This document shows, piece after piece, positions 10,532 to 22,839 of a DNA stretch of 64,000 nucleotides. A program made the translations under genes and the position numbers. The notes beneath the pieces were generated by a model, which searched no databases, was not told the origin of the DNA, and saw nothing but the letters and a program-made list of their open reading frames with translations. The DNA comes from Myrica gale (lineage: Eukaryota > Streptophyta > Magnoliopsida > Fagales > Myricaceae): NCBI GenBank assembly GCA_963930655.1, contig OZ005620.1:19659001-19723000 (forward strand), in the 5' to 3' direction. Position 1 is the stretch's first letter, and each line of letters opens with the position of its first letter.

Positions 10532-13500
10532 ATGAGAGGTGCGAATGGAGATTCGAGGGCTGTAAACAACGCTTTGGAGACTATAAGCGCTGCTGCTACT
10601 GCGATCGCATCGGCTGAGAATCGTATTCCTCAAGCCTCAGTTCAGGTAATAATCTTACCATGGTAATCAATTTGTTGTCTTCTACCAATAAAGTTTGCGT
10701 TTTTTTTTTCCTGTTTTAATAGAAGTCATTTGAGATTCAAATGCAATTTTTTTTAAAAAAAAAATATGTACAACTTTGAGGTTGGAGATATGAGATCTGT
10801 TTCATTTTGTTTGCTTGCATGTTTAACTTCGTGTTTTTTTTTAAGAAAAATGGTCTCGTAATGATTGTTAGAGATTTCATTTCAGACTCTCTTTTTTTGG
10901 TTGGGTTTTCAGTTGATAATGATCACGAACTATTTAGTTGGATTTCCAGGAACACAGAAAAGCAGCTTTTTCGAGAGGAAAGAAAATTACGTAAATTCTG
11001 CTTTACAAAAGCTATGGAACTATTTCCTAAAGTGTGTTTCGAGATTCTTCGGTGTAGACTTGGAAGATTGACTTTTTGATGAGGAGGTCTGCGGGTTTGG
11101 TTTGGGCTAGATGAGTTTCGGCAGCTTAAGAACTAGTTCAGATTTGGTACTTCACGAATGTGGAGGACTAGTTTGATGTACTGGGGTTTTGTTAGAGTAC
11201 GTCCCTGAGCATTTGAGTTTTTACAGTTGTTGCTCATTTGGGTAAAAATTGCAAGAATTTATTTTCCACTGCTGGTAACTAAAAATCGAATTTTGCCCAG
11301 AGCATGAAATACGTTTCTGTTGAGGCAGAGCCACTATTGTGGTGGTTGTAATACAGAGACAAATGCTGAAGAGTTGACAGGAAGGCCCTGATTTGCTTCT
11401 AGTTGCACTCATTTTATAGGATCTACTTATTAAGGGAGAACTTTGGGGTAGAATCAAGATAGTGGCTCTTCATATAATTCCTTTATTTGATTAATTCATT
11501 ATTATTAGTATTGTTGTAGATGAGGTTTCTTCCAGTGTTATAGTGATAGGCTATAGCTTTTGGGCTAAAGTTTCTCAAGCTTTTGTAAGTAGGGGAGTTT
11601 TCGACGAAAGGTCCTCTATTGGAGTACTCTTGCAATTAAAATTTAAGCATGTAGATCGTGTTTATGGAATACATTTCTTTTGAAATGAGTCATGGCGTGC
11701 AGGGTGGGGCGTTTGATTGGTGTGCCATAGTTATCACACAGGCCAACCTCCTGCAGTAGGGGTCAGTTCCTGGGTGCACACATAGAACCTGATGTTGAAG
11801 GTTAAAAATGGTTTTTAATTTTCGGAGATGATAGGCTTTGGTGAATTTGCATATTCTCTAGTTAATGGCTGCTGTCATAGGAAGAAAACGAGAAGCAAGT
11901 CCTAAATGCTTGGAAAACCCTACCAACAAATTAAGACTCGTACTCAGAATAGATTGAATCTAACAAGCATGCATTTTGATCTCTGACAGTTTTAAGCTTT
12001 TCCTGTTCTACCCGTGGCTTTAAAATGCACCTGGCAGTTTTCAAAGTGGTGATTTTTCTTGCAGTACTGGAAGATGGGAAGGATAACGTGCATGCCCATG
12101 AGATGTGTGCAATTGCTTACAAATCTTTACTCTTCAATTGACCCAAAGTTCTGCTAGCTGTAGAAATGACATGAAATGTCTTATTCTAACATCCCTCAGT
12201 TTCATGGTACAAAGATAGACGAAGGATTTTATTTTCATTTCCCTTTGGGGTGGCTTAGTTTATGTATTCTAGAGGCTGGAACTTATTTAGAATCAGATAT
12301 CATTTCAGTTGATACTAAGGGGATTACTGGCAATGTTTTTTCTTCTGAAGCAATTGTTTTCGCTCACAATCTTTGGCCACATGCAGAAGAGAAGATGGGG
12401 CAGCTTCTGGAGCATATATTGGTGCTTTGGATCTCAAAGTCCTAAAAAGCGGATGGGGCATGCTGTCGTTCCTGAAACAACACCGTCGGGAACTAATGTT
12501 TCTGCATCTGAAAATACTATCCAAGCAACTGCAGCAGTACTTCCGTTTGTTGCCCCTCCCTCCTCTCCAGCATCTTTCCTTCAATCAGAACCCCCTTCTG
12601 CTACACAATCACCAGTAGGTTTATTGTCACTTTCCTCTATTTCTGCAAGTATGTACTCCCCCGGGGGTCCTGCCTCAATTTTTGCAATAGGCCCTTACGC
12701 CCATGAAACCCAGTTAGTCTCACCACCTGTTTTCTCAACCTTCACCACAGAACCATCAACTGCTCCTTTCACTCCGCCTCCTGAGTCAGTGCACTTGACT
12801 ACACCTTCCTCACCTGAGGTGCCATTTGCTCAGCTTCTTGACCCCAATTTTGGGAATGGTGAGGCTTGTAAAAAATTCCCATTATCCCAATGGGAATTCC
12901 AGTCTTATCAACTTCACCCTGGAAGCCCAGTTGGTCAGTTAATATCCCCAAGCTCTGGCATCTCAGGTTCAGGTACCTCATCTCCTTTCCCAGACCATGA
13001 AATTTCTGCCGGTGGTCCCCATTTTCTCGAGTTTCGAACAGGTGACCCTCCCAAGCTCTTGAGCCTTTATAAGCTGTCCCCTCGTGAATGCAAATCAAAT
13101 CATGGTTCTGGTTCATTGACACCAGATGCTGTAAGGCCCACATCTCGCGATGGTTTTCTTCTAAATGGCCAGATTTCTGAAGGTTTTGCACGCTGGCATC
13201 CAGACAATGGAAGGCGGGTTGATGAGGTTGCTGTCAACCGTAGGGTCACATTTGAGTTAAATGCTGAAGATGATAGAAGATGTGTTCATAAGAAGCCCTT
13301 GCCATTGGCTGAGGCCATATCTGAGTCCCTAAAAGATGTAAAAAACGCTGAAAGACAAAATCCTACTGAAATGGAGAACTGTGATGCGTGCCGTGTTGGT
13401 GAGACCTCCTATGCTGCGCCAGAGAAATCTCCTGACGATGGGGAGGAGGCAGAGCACCACCAGACGCGTCGGTCCATCACTCTTGGCTCTGCTAAAGAAT

Positions 13501-13646
13501 TCAATTTTGACCATACTGATGGAGGAGACTCGTTTAGGCCTAATGTTGGCTCCGACTGGTGGGCAAACGAGAAGGTTGTGGGGAAGGAGGGTGTACCAAC
13601 AAAGAATTGGTCTTTCTTCCCAATGATACAGCCAGGTGTGATCTAA
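10532..13646 (+). CDS. Plant proline/serine-rich protein (annotated 'hydroxyproline-rich glycoprotein family')
   Basis: Two coding exons, 10532-10645 and 12387-13646, join in phase 0 to give 457 residues. Exon 1 encodes 38 residues, starts at the first ATG of the leader and ends at TTCAG|GTAATA. Exon 2 begins after ATGCAG and opens with KRRWGSFWSIYWCFGS, a conserved basic/aromatic block. The middle is rich in Pro and Ser (FVAPPSSPASFLQSEPPSA, FTPPPESVHLTTPSSPEVPFAQLL), followed by GSGSLTPDAVRPTSRDGFLL and a C-terminal FFPMIQPGVI. These blocks match the plant family usually labelled hydroxyproline-rich glycoprotein family protein (Arabidopsis At5g52430/At4g25620 type), whose members are of similar length. 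There is no signal peptide or membrane segment, so the 'glycoprotein' label is probably misleading and the molecular function is unknown. The single 1.7-kb intron sits just after the N-terminal Ala-rich segment. The 3' UTR runs to roughly 14040. Confidence 0.85.
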
Positions 13647-14163
13647 CTAACTAGTATACTGTATACATCTTGCTAGATGCCTCCATGTTCGTGGAGAATG
13701 GCAAGAATTGGCCGCATGACATTGGATTGCAGACCAGTTGGTTGTAACCTAGCCTCAGAATTTGCTGATTTGAATTGTTGAGAAGTTTCAGATTTTAGTC
13801 GAAGATATACGACATGACTGACCCAGGTATGGTGGACTTTTGTAGTTCCTGGCCTGAAGACAGGCATACATTGTCTAGACCTGTAGGGATAATGTGTATA
13901 TATTTGTTATTTTGCAGTGCTTGAGGCCGAAACAAAATTTGGCAGCTGCCTTTAGTTGTCTGTGTCATCGGCCTTTTCATATGTAGTAGTATAAATGGCA
14001 ATATAACAGCTATAATTGTAGTGATAATATAGTAACAGTGCTCTCAGTGGTGAATTTTGATTTCTGAAGTATGCTTTTCTTGACAATACCAGCTTGAATG
14101 AAATCCATTGGAATGCTTCTGTGGTATTAGTAAATTTTTATTTTTTTTAACAAGGTGAAGCGC

Positions 14164-14829
14164 GGGGAATTCCGACAACACACGACTCGAGAATTGACGC
14201 ACCTCAACACGGGGATGAGTACAAGTTCTGTCATTTATAGGGAGGAAGATTCATCTGAATATGATTCAGATTTACTCCCCAGTACAAATTTGGGGATCAC
14301 GGCAACTTTTACCCCAGATGCTGTAAGACCCAGATCCTTTGTTGGTTTTCTCATCCTGCAAGCAAAGAATTGGATACTGGAGATGCCGTTTGTCAATTTT
14401 CCATGCGTTGATTGGGATCACGTGTGGCTATGCCATTGTCATTTGTCTTACTTCAGACATGAGACAACCTCATGCCATAGCCCATCAGTTGAGTGCGGGG
14501 AATTCCGACAACACACGACTCAAGAATTGACGCACCTCAACATGGGGATGAGTACAAATTCTGTCATTTATAGGGAGGAAGATTCATCTGAATATGATTC
14601 AGATTTACTCCCCAGTACAAATTTGGGGATCACCGCAACTTTTACCCCAGATGCTGTAAGACCCAGATCCTTTGTTGGTTTTCTCATCCTGCAAGCAAAG
14701 AATTGGATACTGGAGATGCCGTTTGTCAATTTTCCATGCGTTGATTGGGACCACGTGTGGCTATGCCATTCCCATTTGTCTTACTTCAGACATGAGACAA
14801 CCTCATGCCATAGCCCATCAGTTGAGTGT
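14164..14829 (+). repeat. Two tandem 333-bp units in an open frame
   Basis: Unit 1 is 14164-14496 and unit 2 is 14497-14829. They differ at about eight bases and have no indels. Because 333 is a multiple of three, one frame stays open across both units and on to a stop at 14875-14877 (111 residues per unit plus 15). There is no ATG at the beginning of that frame; the first in-frame ATG is at 14215. Each unit contains FTPDAVRPRSFVGFL, resembling LTPDAVRPTSRDGFL in exon 2 of the upstream gene, with DNA similarity around CCAGATGCTGTAAG. The units may therefore be a decayed, later-duplicated piece of that gene or a paralogue. Several of the differences change amino acids (R/Q, T/M, S/N, C/S), which gives no sign of coding constraint. 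Confidence 0.8.
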
Positions 14830-15419
14830 CTCGTGGAACTACAACTACTCGTAAATTGTACAATTATTGGTTTCTAGATTAAAATACAAATAATACTTCT
14901 TCTTTTTTGTAAGCAAATAATAATTCTTTTCAAATTGTAAGAAATAACAAAACCAACTACTCCAACTCCAAGCACACCGAGGGAAAAGATTCCACTACCT
15001 GCAGCCGCCTCTGTCCAGGGTTTTTCTTTTGGTCGAGCCTGTTTAGGTTTCAGACGTAAGCCCTCGCCTCATGAATCTGCTAAATATTTTGGTCCATCTT
15101 GGACGGCTATTAGCTTGCAGTTAGTTGGAAATTTTTCCGACTTTATTTAAATAAAAATACCCAAGAGATCCATTCCCTCTACCCTCTGGATGACATGAGC
15201 CTCCACGCCAGCCCTTCTTGACTTCCAGGGGGCTGGGGCAGCCACGGGCCCCACCAACACCACCGAGGGTTCTGCTTTATAGTTGCCCATCTGCTGTCTT
15301 TCTCGGTCAACATATTTTCCCCACTCGACAAATTCCTGGTGCATTTCTCTCTGCTAAATTTTCGTCTGTTCTCAGTTTCCAGGGCTTCTTTCCTGTGGTA
15401 GTGCGGGGGATATTGGAAT

Positions 15420-16811
15420 ATGCCACCTTTTGTGGGCTCATTGCCGAACGGGGCTGGCCTACCCAAACCGGAGTCTAACATAGTCACTCTCGATGTGGGT
15501 GGTCAGATCTTCCAGACCACCAAGCAAACCCTATCCCTTGCCGGCTCAGAGTCCCTGTTTTCTAGAGTTCTCGACTCGCAATCCGGCGCACCGTTCATCG
15601 ACCGAGACCCGGAGCTCTTCTCAATCCTCCTTTCGCTTCTCCGAACGGGTAATCTTCCGTCCAAAGCCAAGGCTTTCGACATCCAAGACCTGATTTCTGA
15701 ATCCGAGTTCTACGGCATCGAACCCCTTTTGCTGAATTCGCTCTCGAACCCGTCTCAGTTCGACGCGTTTAACCTGGAGAAGTCGCTGGTTCTGGCGCTT
15801 AATGGCCGCGATTCGCCGTCCGCGATTGCTACGACGCCGTGCGGGTCAATGCACGTGGCTCACGGCAGCAAGATCACCTCGTTTGATTGGTCGTTGAGGA
15901 GGAAGTCAACAATTCTGACCCAATTCACGGCGGTTGATTCTTTGCTGGCGATATCGCCGTCCGTGGCGGCCGCCGGGGCTACCGATTTCTCGGGACTTCA
16001 AATTCTTGATCTTCAAAAGGGGTTAGTGAAAGAGAGCTTGAATTGGGAGAATATGACGAGGTCCAGTTCGACGGTGCAAGCAATCGGGTCCTCGCCCGAG
16101 TTCCTATTCGCTAGTTTCGAATCAGGTCGCCGGAATTCGAATTCGATTATGGTTTATGATTTGCAGAGTTTCAGTCCGGTGACTGAGATTGGTCAAAATG
16201 AGATTTATGGTGCTGATATTGACTCTGCATTCCCCGCCACAAAGTTGAATTGGGTTTCGTGTTATAGCTTGTTAATGGCATCTGGCTCTCACAGTGGGCC
16301 TTCAGGGGTATTGGGTAGCATCAAATTCTGGGATATAAGGTCGGGTAATGTAGTTTGGGAGCTTAAGGAGCAGCTTGATTGTTTTTCAGATGTGACGGTT
16401 TCAGATAATTTGCCAGGGATTTTCAAGGTTGGTGTGAACACTAGTGAGGTGTTCTTCGCGGATTTGCGTAATTTTGGAGCTGAGAATCCATGGGTTTGTC
16501 TCGGGGATAAGAGAAAAGTGGTGAATGGGAAGAAGGAAGGTGTTGGGTGCAAGATTGAAAGTCATGGGAATCAAGTGTTTTGCACAAAGGGAGGGAAACT
16601 AGAGCTCTGGAGCGAGGTAGTGTTGAGCTCTTCAAAGAAGAGTGGAGATATGTCTGGGAACAGGGATTTTAGGAAGAACTTTTTGGGGAGAGTGAACGAC
16701 ATGGGAGGTTCCAAGATAACTAACTTGGCTTTTGGAGGGAACAAGATGTTTGTGACCAGGAAGGATCAGCAAAATGTTGAGGTGTGGCAGAGTTCGGGGA
16801 GGGGATTTTGA
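15420..16811 (+). CDS. BTB/POZ domain protein with WD40/YVTN-like repeats
   Basis: A single uninterrupted frame of 463 residues. After a short N-terminal tail, residues ~20-110 (NIVTLDVGGQIFQTTKQTL through FYGIEPLL) form a KCTD/T1-type BTB domain. BTB domains of this kind mediate oligomerisation and can recruit cullin-3 ubiquitin ligases. The remainder is a diverged beta-propeller-like region with WD-type segments such as GSIKFWDIRSGNVVWEL and a C-terminal NVEVWQSSGRGF. Length, single-exon structure and domain order match the plant family of Arabidopsis At5g41330 ('BTB/POZ domain with WD40/YVTN repeat-like protein'). The coding sequence is clearly more GC-rich than its flanks. The start is the first ATG in the frame and lies directly before the conserved N-terminus. 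A specific substrate or partner cannot be inferred. Confidence 0.88.
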   Translation: MPPFVGSLPNGAGLPKPESNIVTLDVGGQIFQTTKQTLSLAGSESLFSRVLDSQSGAPFIDRDPELFSILLSLLRTGNLPSKAKAFDIQDLISESEFYGIEPLLLNSLSNPSQFDAFNLEKSLVLALNGRDSPSAIATTPCGSMHVAHGSKITSFDWSLRRKSTILTQFTAVDSLLAISPSVAAAGATDFSGLQILDLQKGLVKESLNWENMTRSSSTVQAIGSSPEFLFASFESGRRNSNSIMVYDLQSFSPVTEIGQNEIYGADIDSAFPATKLNWVSCYSLLMASGSHSGPSGVLGSIKFWDIRSGNVVWELKEQLDCFSDVTVSDNLPGIFKVGVNTSEVFFADLRNFGAENPWVCLGDKRKVVNGKKEGVGCKIESHGNQVFCTKGGKLELWSEVVLSSSKKSGDMSGNRDFRKNFLGRVNDMGGSKITNLAFGGNKMFVTRKDQQNVEVWQSSGRGF

Positions 16812-16829
16812 TCTCAAAGGGATCAATTG

Positions 16830-19800
16830 GGATTAGTAAATGGAGATTCACTGAAACCAGTCAGAATCTTTTTTTGTCCCTGTAAATTATTTCATTGTTT
16901 GATTCATTGTGTACTTCATGGACGTCTATTTCTTTGGACACTGAAAATGAGATCAACTCTCGATGTACTTTTTTTATCTTTGCTTTGACTTCTAAAGTAT
17001 GTCTGCTTTTTTATATCATCAATGAATAGGTGCAAGATTTGGTGGCTTATGAACCGACGGGAATGAAACTGGGTATATTTGGTTATGGTAGGCAATATGA
17101 AGACTGCTTCTGATTTTTCTTAGCATATGAAATTTTGTTCAACAGAGAACACAAATTATTTCATGGTGCTCCTTTTTTGTGATAACTGGCCTTACATTTC
17201 GGTACGTGTATGTACTGATATTGCTATGGAGAACTGTATGAATCGATTCCTCCGCTATCAAATTTCCTTTTTTGCTAGTCTCACTATTGGATCCTTGTTC
17301 TGCTCAGATGTTGCTTTGTTTTACTGACAACATTCACAAGAACAGACCTTTAACATTCTGTTGTCGATCCTTTGTATATCTTTAAATTTATTTTACTGTC
17401 GGATTGACTTTCTAATATTTTAATATAGTAGAAAGGTTTACGTAAACTGAACGGCATATCTACCTAAGCTGAATGTAATCTGAGAGTTCTGTTCAAGTAA
17501 AAACGTGGATTACTCAACGACTCTGTTATTATTGACCATGTTAGTTCTTTGTTTCCTCAATTCAGATTAAGCTTACACTTGCAGTGCCTCCATTCTACTT
17601 CTTTGTTCGGTTTTGGGCTGTAAATTGTAATGCATGCAAACATTATTGCCTTGCTACAGCTGTCATGGTTGCTTGTGAACCGACCGCTGGCAAACCTGAG
17701 CATGGAATTGCATGTTGTTTTGATACATTCATATCCTACTTAGGACCTAATGCCGAGCAAGATGCCTTGCAATCATGGCTAATCCCTATTGGGAACTCGA
17801 GGGATCTCTTTTCAGGACATTATCTGTAACTGTGTGCGGACACTGGCAGACATGCACACAACCCAAAGGGAGCAGGAACTGCTGGATCAAATATGGAAAA
17901 TTGCATAATAATTGCCAAAACTAGACCAAAATGTGGGTTCCAACAGGTACACAGCTTTTATACCTGCAACTGATGTGGGAATAAGTCATTGGAAATTGAG
18001 GTGGCTTAACTATATATCTACTTTGAGCTCCAGTGCCTGCAGATTAATTGTCAGGTACATCTATTCATCCAGTGCTAATGGTGGAATTACAAGCATCTGC
18101 TTTGAAGATCCTCTTCTTTATCTTTATCTTTATATATATATATATATATATATACTTATTTTATAGGGGCAGTGCACAAGTGATTTGTTGTGATCATTGC
18201 AGTCTTCCACAAGGAAATGTCCAGATCAAATATTGTAAAAGGCCATGAGACAAACAGGACAATTGAATTCTCTGAGCCGTCCAGTCTCCTACCACACACC
18301 TAAATCACTACCAATTTCTTTGGAGGTTTCATTATCATCATTCATAAATGCATTAAAAAATGTTATTAGGAGCCAATAAAGTGGTTACTCCCAAGTGTAT
18401 GGAAGTGTAGTCAGATTGATTGATGGCTATGCCTCATGTTTTAGAAGTCTAGATCAGGAGACAATCCCCATCGTAAGCTAAATCAAGTGTAGTGTAGGGG
18501 TGGGTTCATGACCATAATTAGGTTGCAACTTGAAATCTAACTATTCCGTCAGGTACTTAAATTTGATCAACAAGCTTACCCAACTCCCCATTTCCACGAA
18601 GAAAAGCAGCCCCATGGAGTTGGTTGAGTGATGTTACCTCGCAAAAAACAATTGTTAAAATTTAGGAGAATTTGACAGGAGCAGATTGCAGTTTTACAGA
18701 GGTTTTTGTAAAAAAAATGATTACATTTTTTAAAGATATTTAATTATAAATTAATTTTCCTTGTATTTGTATAAAGTTGTACAAAACGATGATTTGATGA
18801 CAAAATAAATAATAGAGTTCCGTGAAAAAGTATATATATATAGAAAAATTGATAATTTTTTTAAATGTATTAAATTTGTATGAAAAGTTGTTAAAGGAGA
18901 TTATTTTTTTTTTTTAAAATGTAGACATTATGTTGTGATTTTTTTCTATTTTGGAAAACATTTCACTCAGAAGGTGAATTTTTTTTCTTCATTCGAATAT
19001 CGCCTAAGTTTTGGCATATGAATAATGCGTATGCAAACATCCATTATATCCTAATGTTCTTAAAGATCACGAAGGAGATAACTAAGAGGACTGAGTGTCT
19101 GCCATGGAGGTCAGCCAGCATGTCAGGTGCCTTGAAGGAAGTTCGGAATAAAAATGGTAGGATTCACTTAGAATGGAGACCACTGGGCCTTAAAGAGCTA
19201 GTCCTTCTTCCCTGTCCCTAGTCTGGCAAGTTGGCCATCACCGACAGCCCAGAAGGGGAAACTGAGGAAGGAGATAACAGATACAAGGCTATGGAGGTCC
19301 CAATTCCTCCAAAGGTGTATATCAAAAGAATAGTACATACCGTCTATGGTTTACCCGTGTCGGCAGTGTATGAAGTTTAATAAAAAGAGAGAAATTGATG
19401 GATGTAACTTGTTTTGCAGGCAACAATTACAATTTGGACACCTATCCACGTTTAGATTGACTTGGTCTAATATCCGTACAAATTAAGTTCAATATCACGA
19501 TAGATTTTAGAGAGACTTACCAACTTAATTATTATCCTACGTGAATTTTTTTTGTACAAGTAGTGTGGTACCCAACCCATGCTTAGTGTGCTACCTAATC
19601 CATGCTTTAAGGACTAAGCTACCATTTGAGCGATTGGGGTGGATTGAAGGATGTAACTTGTGCTCCCATGCAAACTTACAGTGACAGCTACACAGTTGAC
19701 AGTACCACCTGCGATGACGACAGTTGACAGTACCAGCTTGCCATACAAAATCAAAACCGAAAATTTGGGGGTTTTGTTGGTTGGAAAGATGGTTGGGGCA

Positions 19801-20022
19801 ATCATGTTGCAGAAAAAGCAAGATGAATAGGTTGAGGCAGTAGGTAGCCATACTAAAGTCCTCACACGCGATGTGGCCTCCTTGTCCTGCATGCTGCCAT
19901 TACATCAGTACTGCTCGTCATCCTCGTGTTGTTAGTCCGTAATTAGCGTCTCTTTACAAAAAAAGAAAAAGGAAAAGGAGCGCACATAAATATAGTTAAG
20001 AGTCATAATGATTAGGATCCTG
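16830..20022. other. Intergenic sequence after the BTB gene
   Basis: The first ~250 bp probably hold the 3' UTR of the BTB gene. The rest is AT-rich with no recognisable gene. It includes a (TA)n microsatellite at about 18132-18152. An open frame at 17584-17829 is not similar to anything I know. Confidence 0.45.
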
Positions 20023-20030
20023 TCACTAAT

Positions 20031-20429
20031 TAGGGTTGTCCACCTAACCGGTTGGATCGGTCAATTTAGACCGAAATCTGACTGATTTTGGCCAAATTCG
20101 GCCAAAATCGAACCGATTTTGAATAAATCGGATCGAGACCGGTATACTCTGGTCCGGTTTCGGGTTATTCATGTGGAAAATTGAAACTGGACCGGAGTAT
20201 ACCTCTTCAAATCGGCCCAAAATGGTATGCCTCAAACCCAAAACCGGCCCAACATGACATGACCCAAACCAAAAGCGGCCCAAAATGGCATGACCCAAAC
20301 TGACCCAGACCGAACCGGTGAAATTGGAGACCGGACCGGACGGTCTGTTAGAATGGTTGGTCCGGTAAACACCCTCCACAAAATGACCTGTTTGGCCGGT
20401 TGGACCGGACCGGCCAATGGACAACCCTA
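20031..20429. mobile_element. hAT-type MITE rich in GGTCCGG/CCGGACC words
   Basis: A 399-bp element that starts TAGGGTTGTCCA and ends TGGACAACCCTA, perfect 12-bp terminal inverted repeats. The flanking 8-mers TCACTAAT and TCAGCAAT match at 6 of 8 positions, consistent with an old 8-bp hAT target duplication. The interior is a degenerate array of CCGG-containing words and of CCCAAAATGG-type words. The element at 54782-55192 is the same family in the opposite orientation. The proline-rich open frames on the minus strand are translations of this repeat. Confidence 0.75.
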
Positions 20430-20439
20430 TCAGCAATCC

Positions 20440-21855
20440 TATCTATATATACCGTCTTAATTGACTGAACAGATGATAGAATCGGACAAGGTTATCAACT
20501 TAATTAGATTTTTTTAAAAAAAAAAACATCATTTATTTTTAACGTACGGTAGCCTAAATCTTTATTAAAAAAAACAAATAAGAAGTTGTGACCTTGTTTT
20601 TCACGAGGCGAAAACCTCAATGTCAATTTTTACCCCCCTCCAAAAAAAAAACAAGAAAGCATGTACATGCTCAAAATTTAATAACTTAATTGTTGTATTT
20701 CCTGAGGTCTTAGGTTATTTTCCTTTTTTCTTTTTAAATTTATTTTGAGTCAATGGTAAGTTATATATAAGGTAAAATGTAAATATTATACATGCGTTTT
20801 TGGTAAAATTGGTTTTAAGATCTATGTTTTCAAAAAATTTGATATAGGACTCGTACAAGCAGTATTAAGTGGGAATGAGACTTCGCCTGATTTCAATTTG
20901 CGAGTTCCACAGTTATGGTATTTATATATATATATATATTTTTTTTTTCTTATAAAATAACATTTTAAATATGTAGAAACTGTTTTTTTGGCAAGTAAAT
21001 ACTATATATATACTGCTTTTTCTCTATCATAACAACTCAGTCATTGATATTAGGGAGGTTTAAAGACCTTATTTACAAGCTCTAATATGATAATCAAACT
21101 CTACTTAAAGACAACGAGGGGTCAAAATGTCATTCAAATATTCATAAATGATAGACAAACCACAAAGGGCAACAAGCTGAAAGAACTAAAGAAAAAAGAA
21201 AGACGACAGTAGAGGAAGCGGTAAAAGTGGCAGGTGGTTGAGAAGAGCCAGAATAAGGAGAAAAATGATGTGTATGTGAGATGCGTGCAGCCCCCACGCA
21301 CTCCTGGCTAAGGCTGACCGGAGCACCTAAAGACAGGGACATCAATAGGGTGAAGCTTCAGATTTGGCCACTGAATCTAAATTTGAGAGAGAAAGAGGAT
21401 GAGCGCGTGAGATCCACATGCACGAGTAAGAGACCACACGCTGGTTGGTCAGCTTTGGTCTCGAGTATAAAGTGGCATCTATTGATGCAAAATCCCTTAG
21501 ATTGGTCGTGTGCACCAGAAACAACTATAGATATCGAGATCTAGCCTCCAAATTCGCTGAAAATACCCTAAAAAAAGCCCAAACAATGAGGTTTATTAGG
21601 CGGTTTGACTACAAGGTAGCAAGAGAGGGGATGGGAGGAGTTGAAGCTCCTCTTGCCGCCAACAATGGTGGTTGGGGAAGGGGGACAAACGAGGTGGAGG
21701 GGGATTCTCAAGAGGTCAGAGCCCCCTCTCTCTCTCTCTAGAACTGTTAGGGATGGAAATAAATTAAAGAAAAATAAGCACATATATTTTTTTCTATCAT
21801 AAGGAAAAAAATACGTATCTTTTTTTTCTGAATAAACTATAATATTAACTCAACA
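20440..21855. other. Intergenic, no gene recognised
   Basis: AT-rich sequence with T/TA runs around 20930-20950. A more GC-rich patch (21140-21745) has short frames on both strands but no recognisable domain; it could be unrecognised transposon sequence flanking the LINE remnant. Confidence 0.4.
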
Positions 21856-21859
21856 GAAA

Positions 21860-22835
21860 TCACGAACAAAGATGCATATCACAAAACCAGATATGCTCGG
21901 GGATAGATGAAGAAGAGAAAAAACCAACACGGTTAAAACTAGCAGCCCATTGCGCTAAACGATGAGCAAAGGCGTTGCAACGATGAGGAACCCAAGCCAC
22001 TTTCCACTCCCGACAACCAGCCAAACTCCCGCAGATGTCCTCCACCAAGCCCGAGATAGCCCAGCAAGAGGGGGGCTCTCGAGACAAAATATCAGAAACC
22101 AACACCAGCGAGTCGCACTCGAAAACCACCCGTGACCACTCCTTCGTCCGAGCCAACGAAATCGCTTCCGACAAAGCACAAGCTTCCCCAACAAGGGGGT
22201 CCATAGCAGCTAAACGTTCCATGTATGCGATACAGAGGGAACTACTAGAGTCTCGAACCGAGATAACTATGTATGACCCATTTGATTGGATGGCGACATC
22301 CGAATTAATCTTCAAACAGCCCGGAGAAGGGGGTTGCCATCTACGGCCAGCCTCCTTATCCACCAACAACCGGCTGGGAGTGATGCACCACCTTGTTACG
22401 AGCTTCCCAAACTACATCCATAATGATGGCCGCGTTGAGTGCAAATGCATCCAGATCGCTGCTCCGCAAATTTAAAATCCTATCAGCATTCAAAATGGTA
22501 TAAACCAGATCAGACGCACTCGACATAGGTAAAGACTCCAAGCAAATGGCCCAAAACGATTCCCTCCACACTACCCGAGCCACCGAGCAAAGGAGAAGTA
22601 AATGAACTCCGGCGTACTGCTGAATACTGAGAACAATTGTAAAAGTGTTCGACCCCTGGTTCACTAAACGACACCGTAAAGACCGGTACTACAGATGAAT
22701 AAATGTTGGTGGGCTGCTCACCGAACGCAAAGGATTTACGTGGGAAAAGTAAGACCCGGTTAACAGCAAAAGAAAGAGAAGAAGAAAATAATCGACGCAA
22801 ATGGGCCCTGATTTGGTCATGTCCTCGTAATACAC
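21860..22835 (-). pseudogene. LINE-derived zf-RVT/RNase H remnant
   Basis: On the minus strand the 3' part (22369-21863) encodes a plant RNase H-like (RVT_3) domain: WQPPSPGCLKINSDVAI, then EACALSEAISLARTKEWSRVVFECDS and VAWVPHRCNAFAHRLAQWA. The active-site pattern (D in NSD, E in GEA, D in ECDS) can be seen. Upstream (22664-22356), in a different frame, lies the region that usually links the zinc-binding domain of non-LTR reverse transcriptases to RNase H (VVWRESFWAICLESLP, WEARNKVVHH). A third frame covers 22835-22510. The frame changes near 22360 and 22600, and the missing reverse transcriptase, make this a truncated, frameshifted copy. Confidence 0.78.
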
Positions 22836-22839
22836 TCAA

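Noticed and set aside
12309-12386. Upstream extension of the proline-rich protein's second exon as one long frame
   Set aside because: The extension has no homology, whereas a splice acceptor at 12386 joins in phase to the conserved N-terminal exon at 10532-10645.
15147-15487. Open frames on both strands just upstream of the BTB gene
   Set aside because: They are short, overlap the probable leader of the BTB gene and resemble no family.
22035-22475. 146-codon plus-strand frame
   Set aside because: It is antisense to the LINE RNase H coding sequence, which has recognisable motifs.
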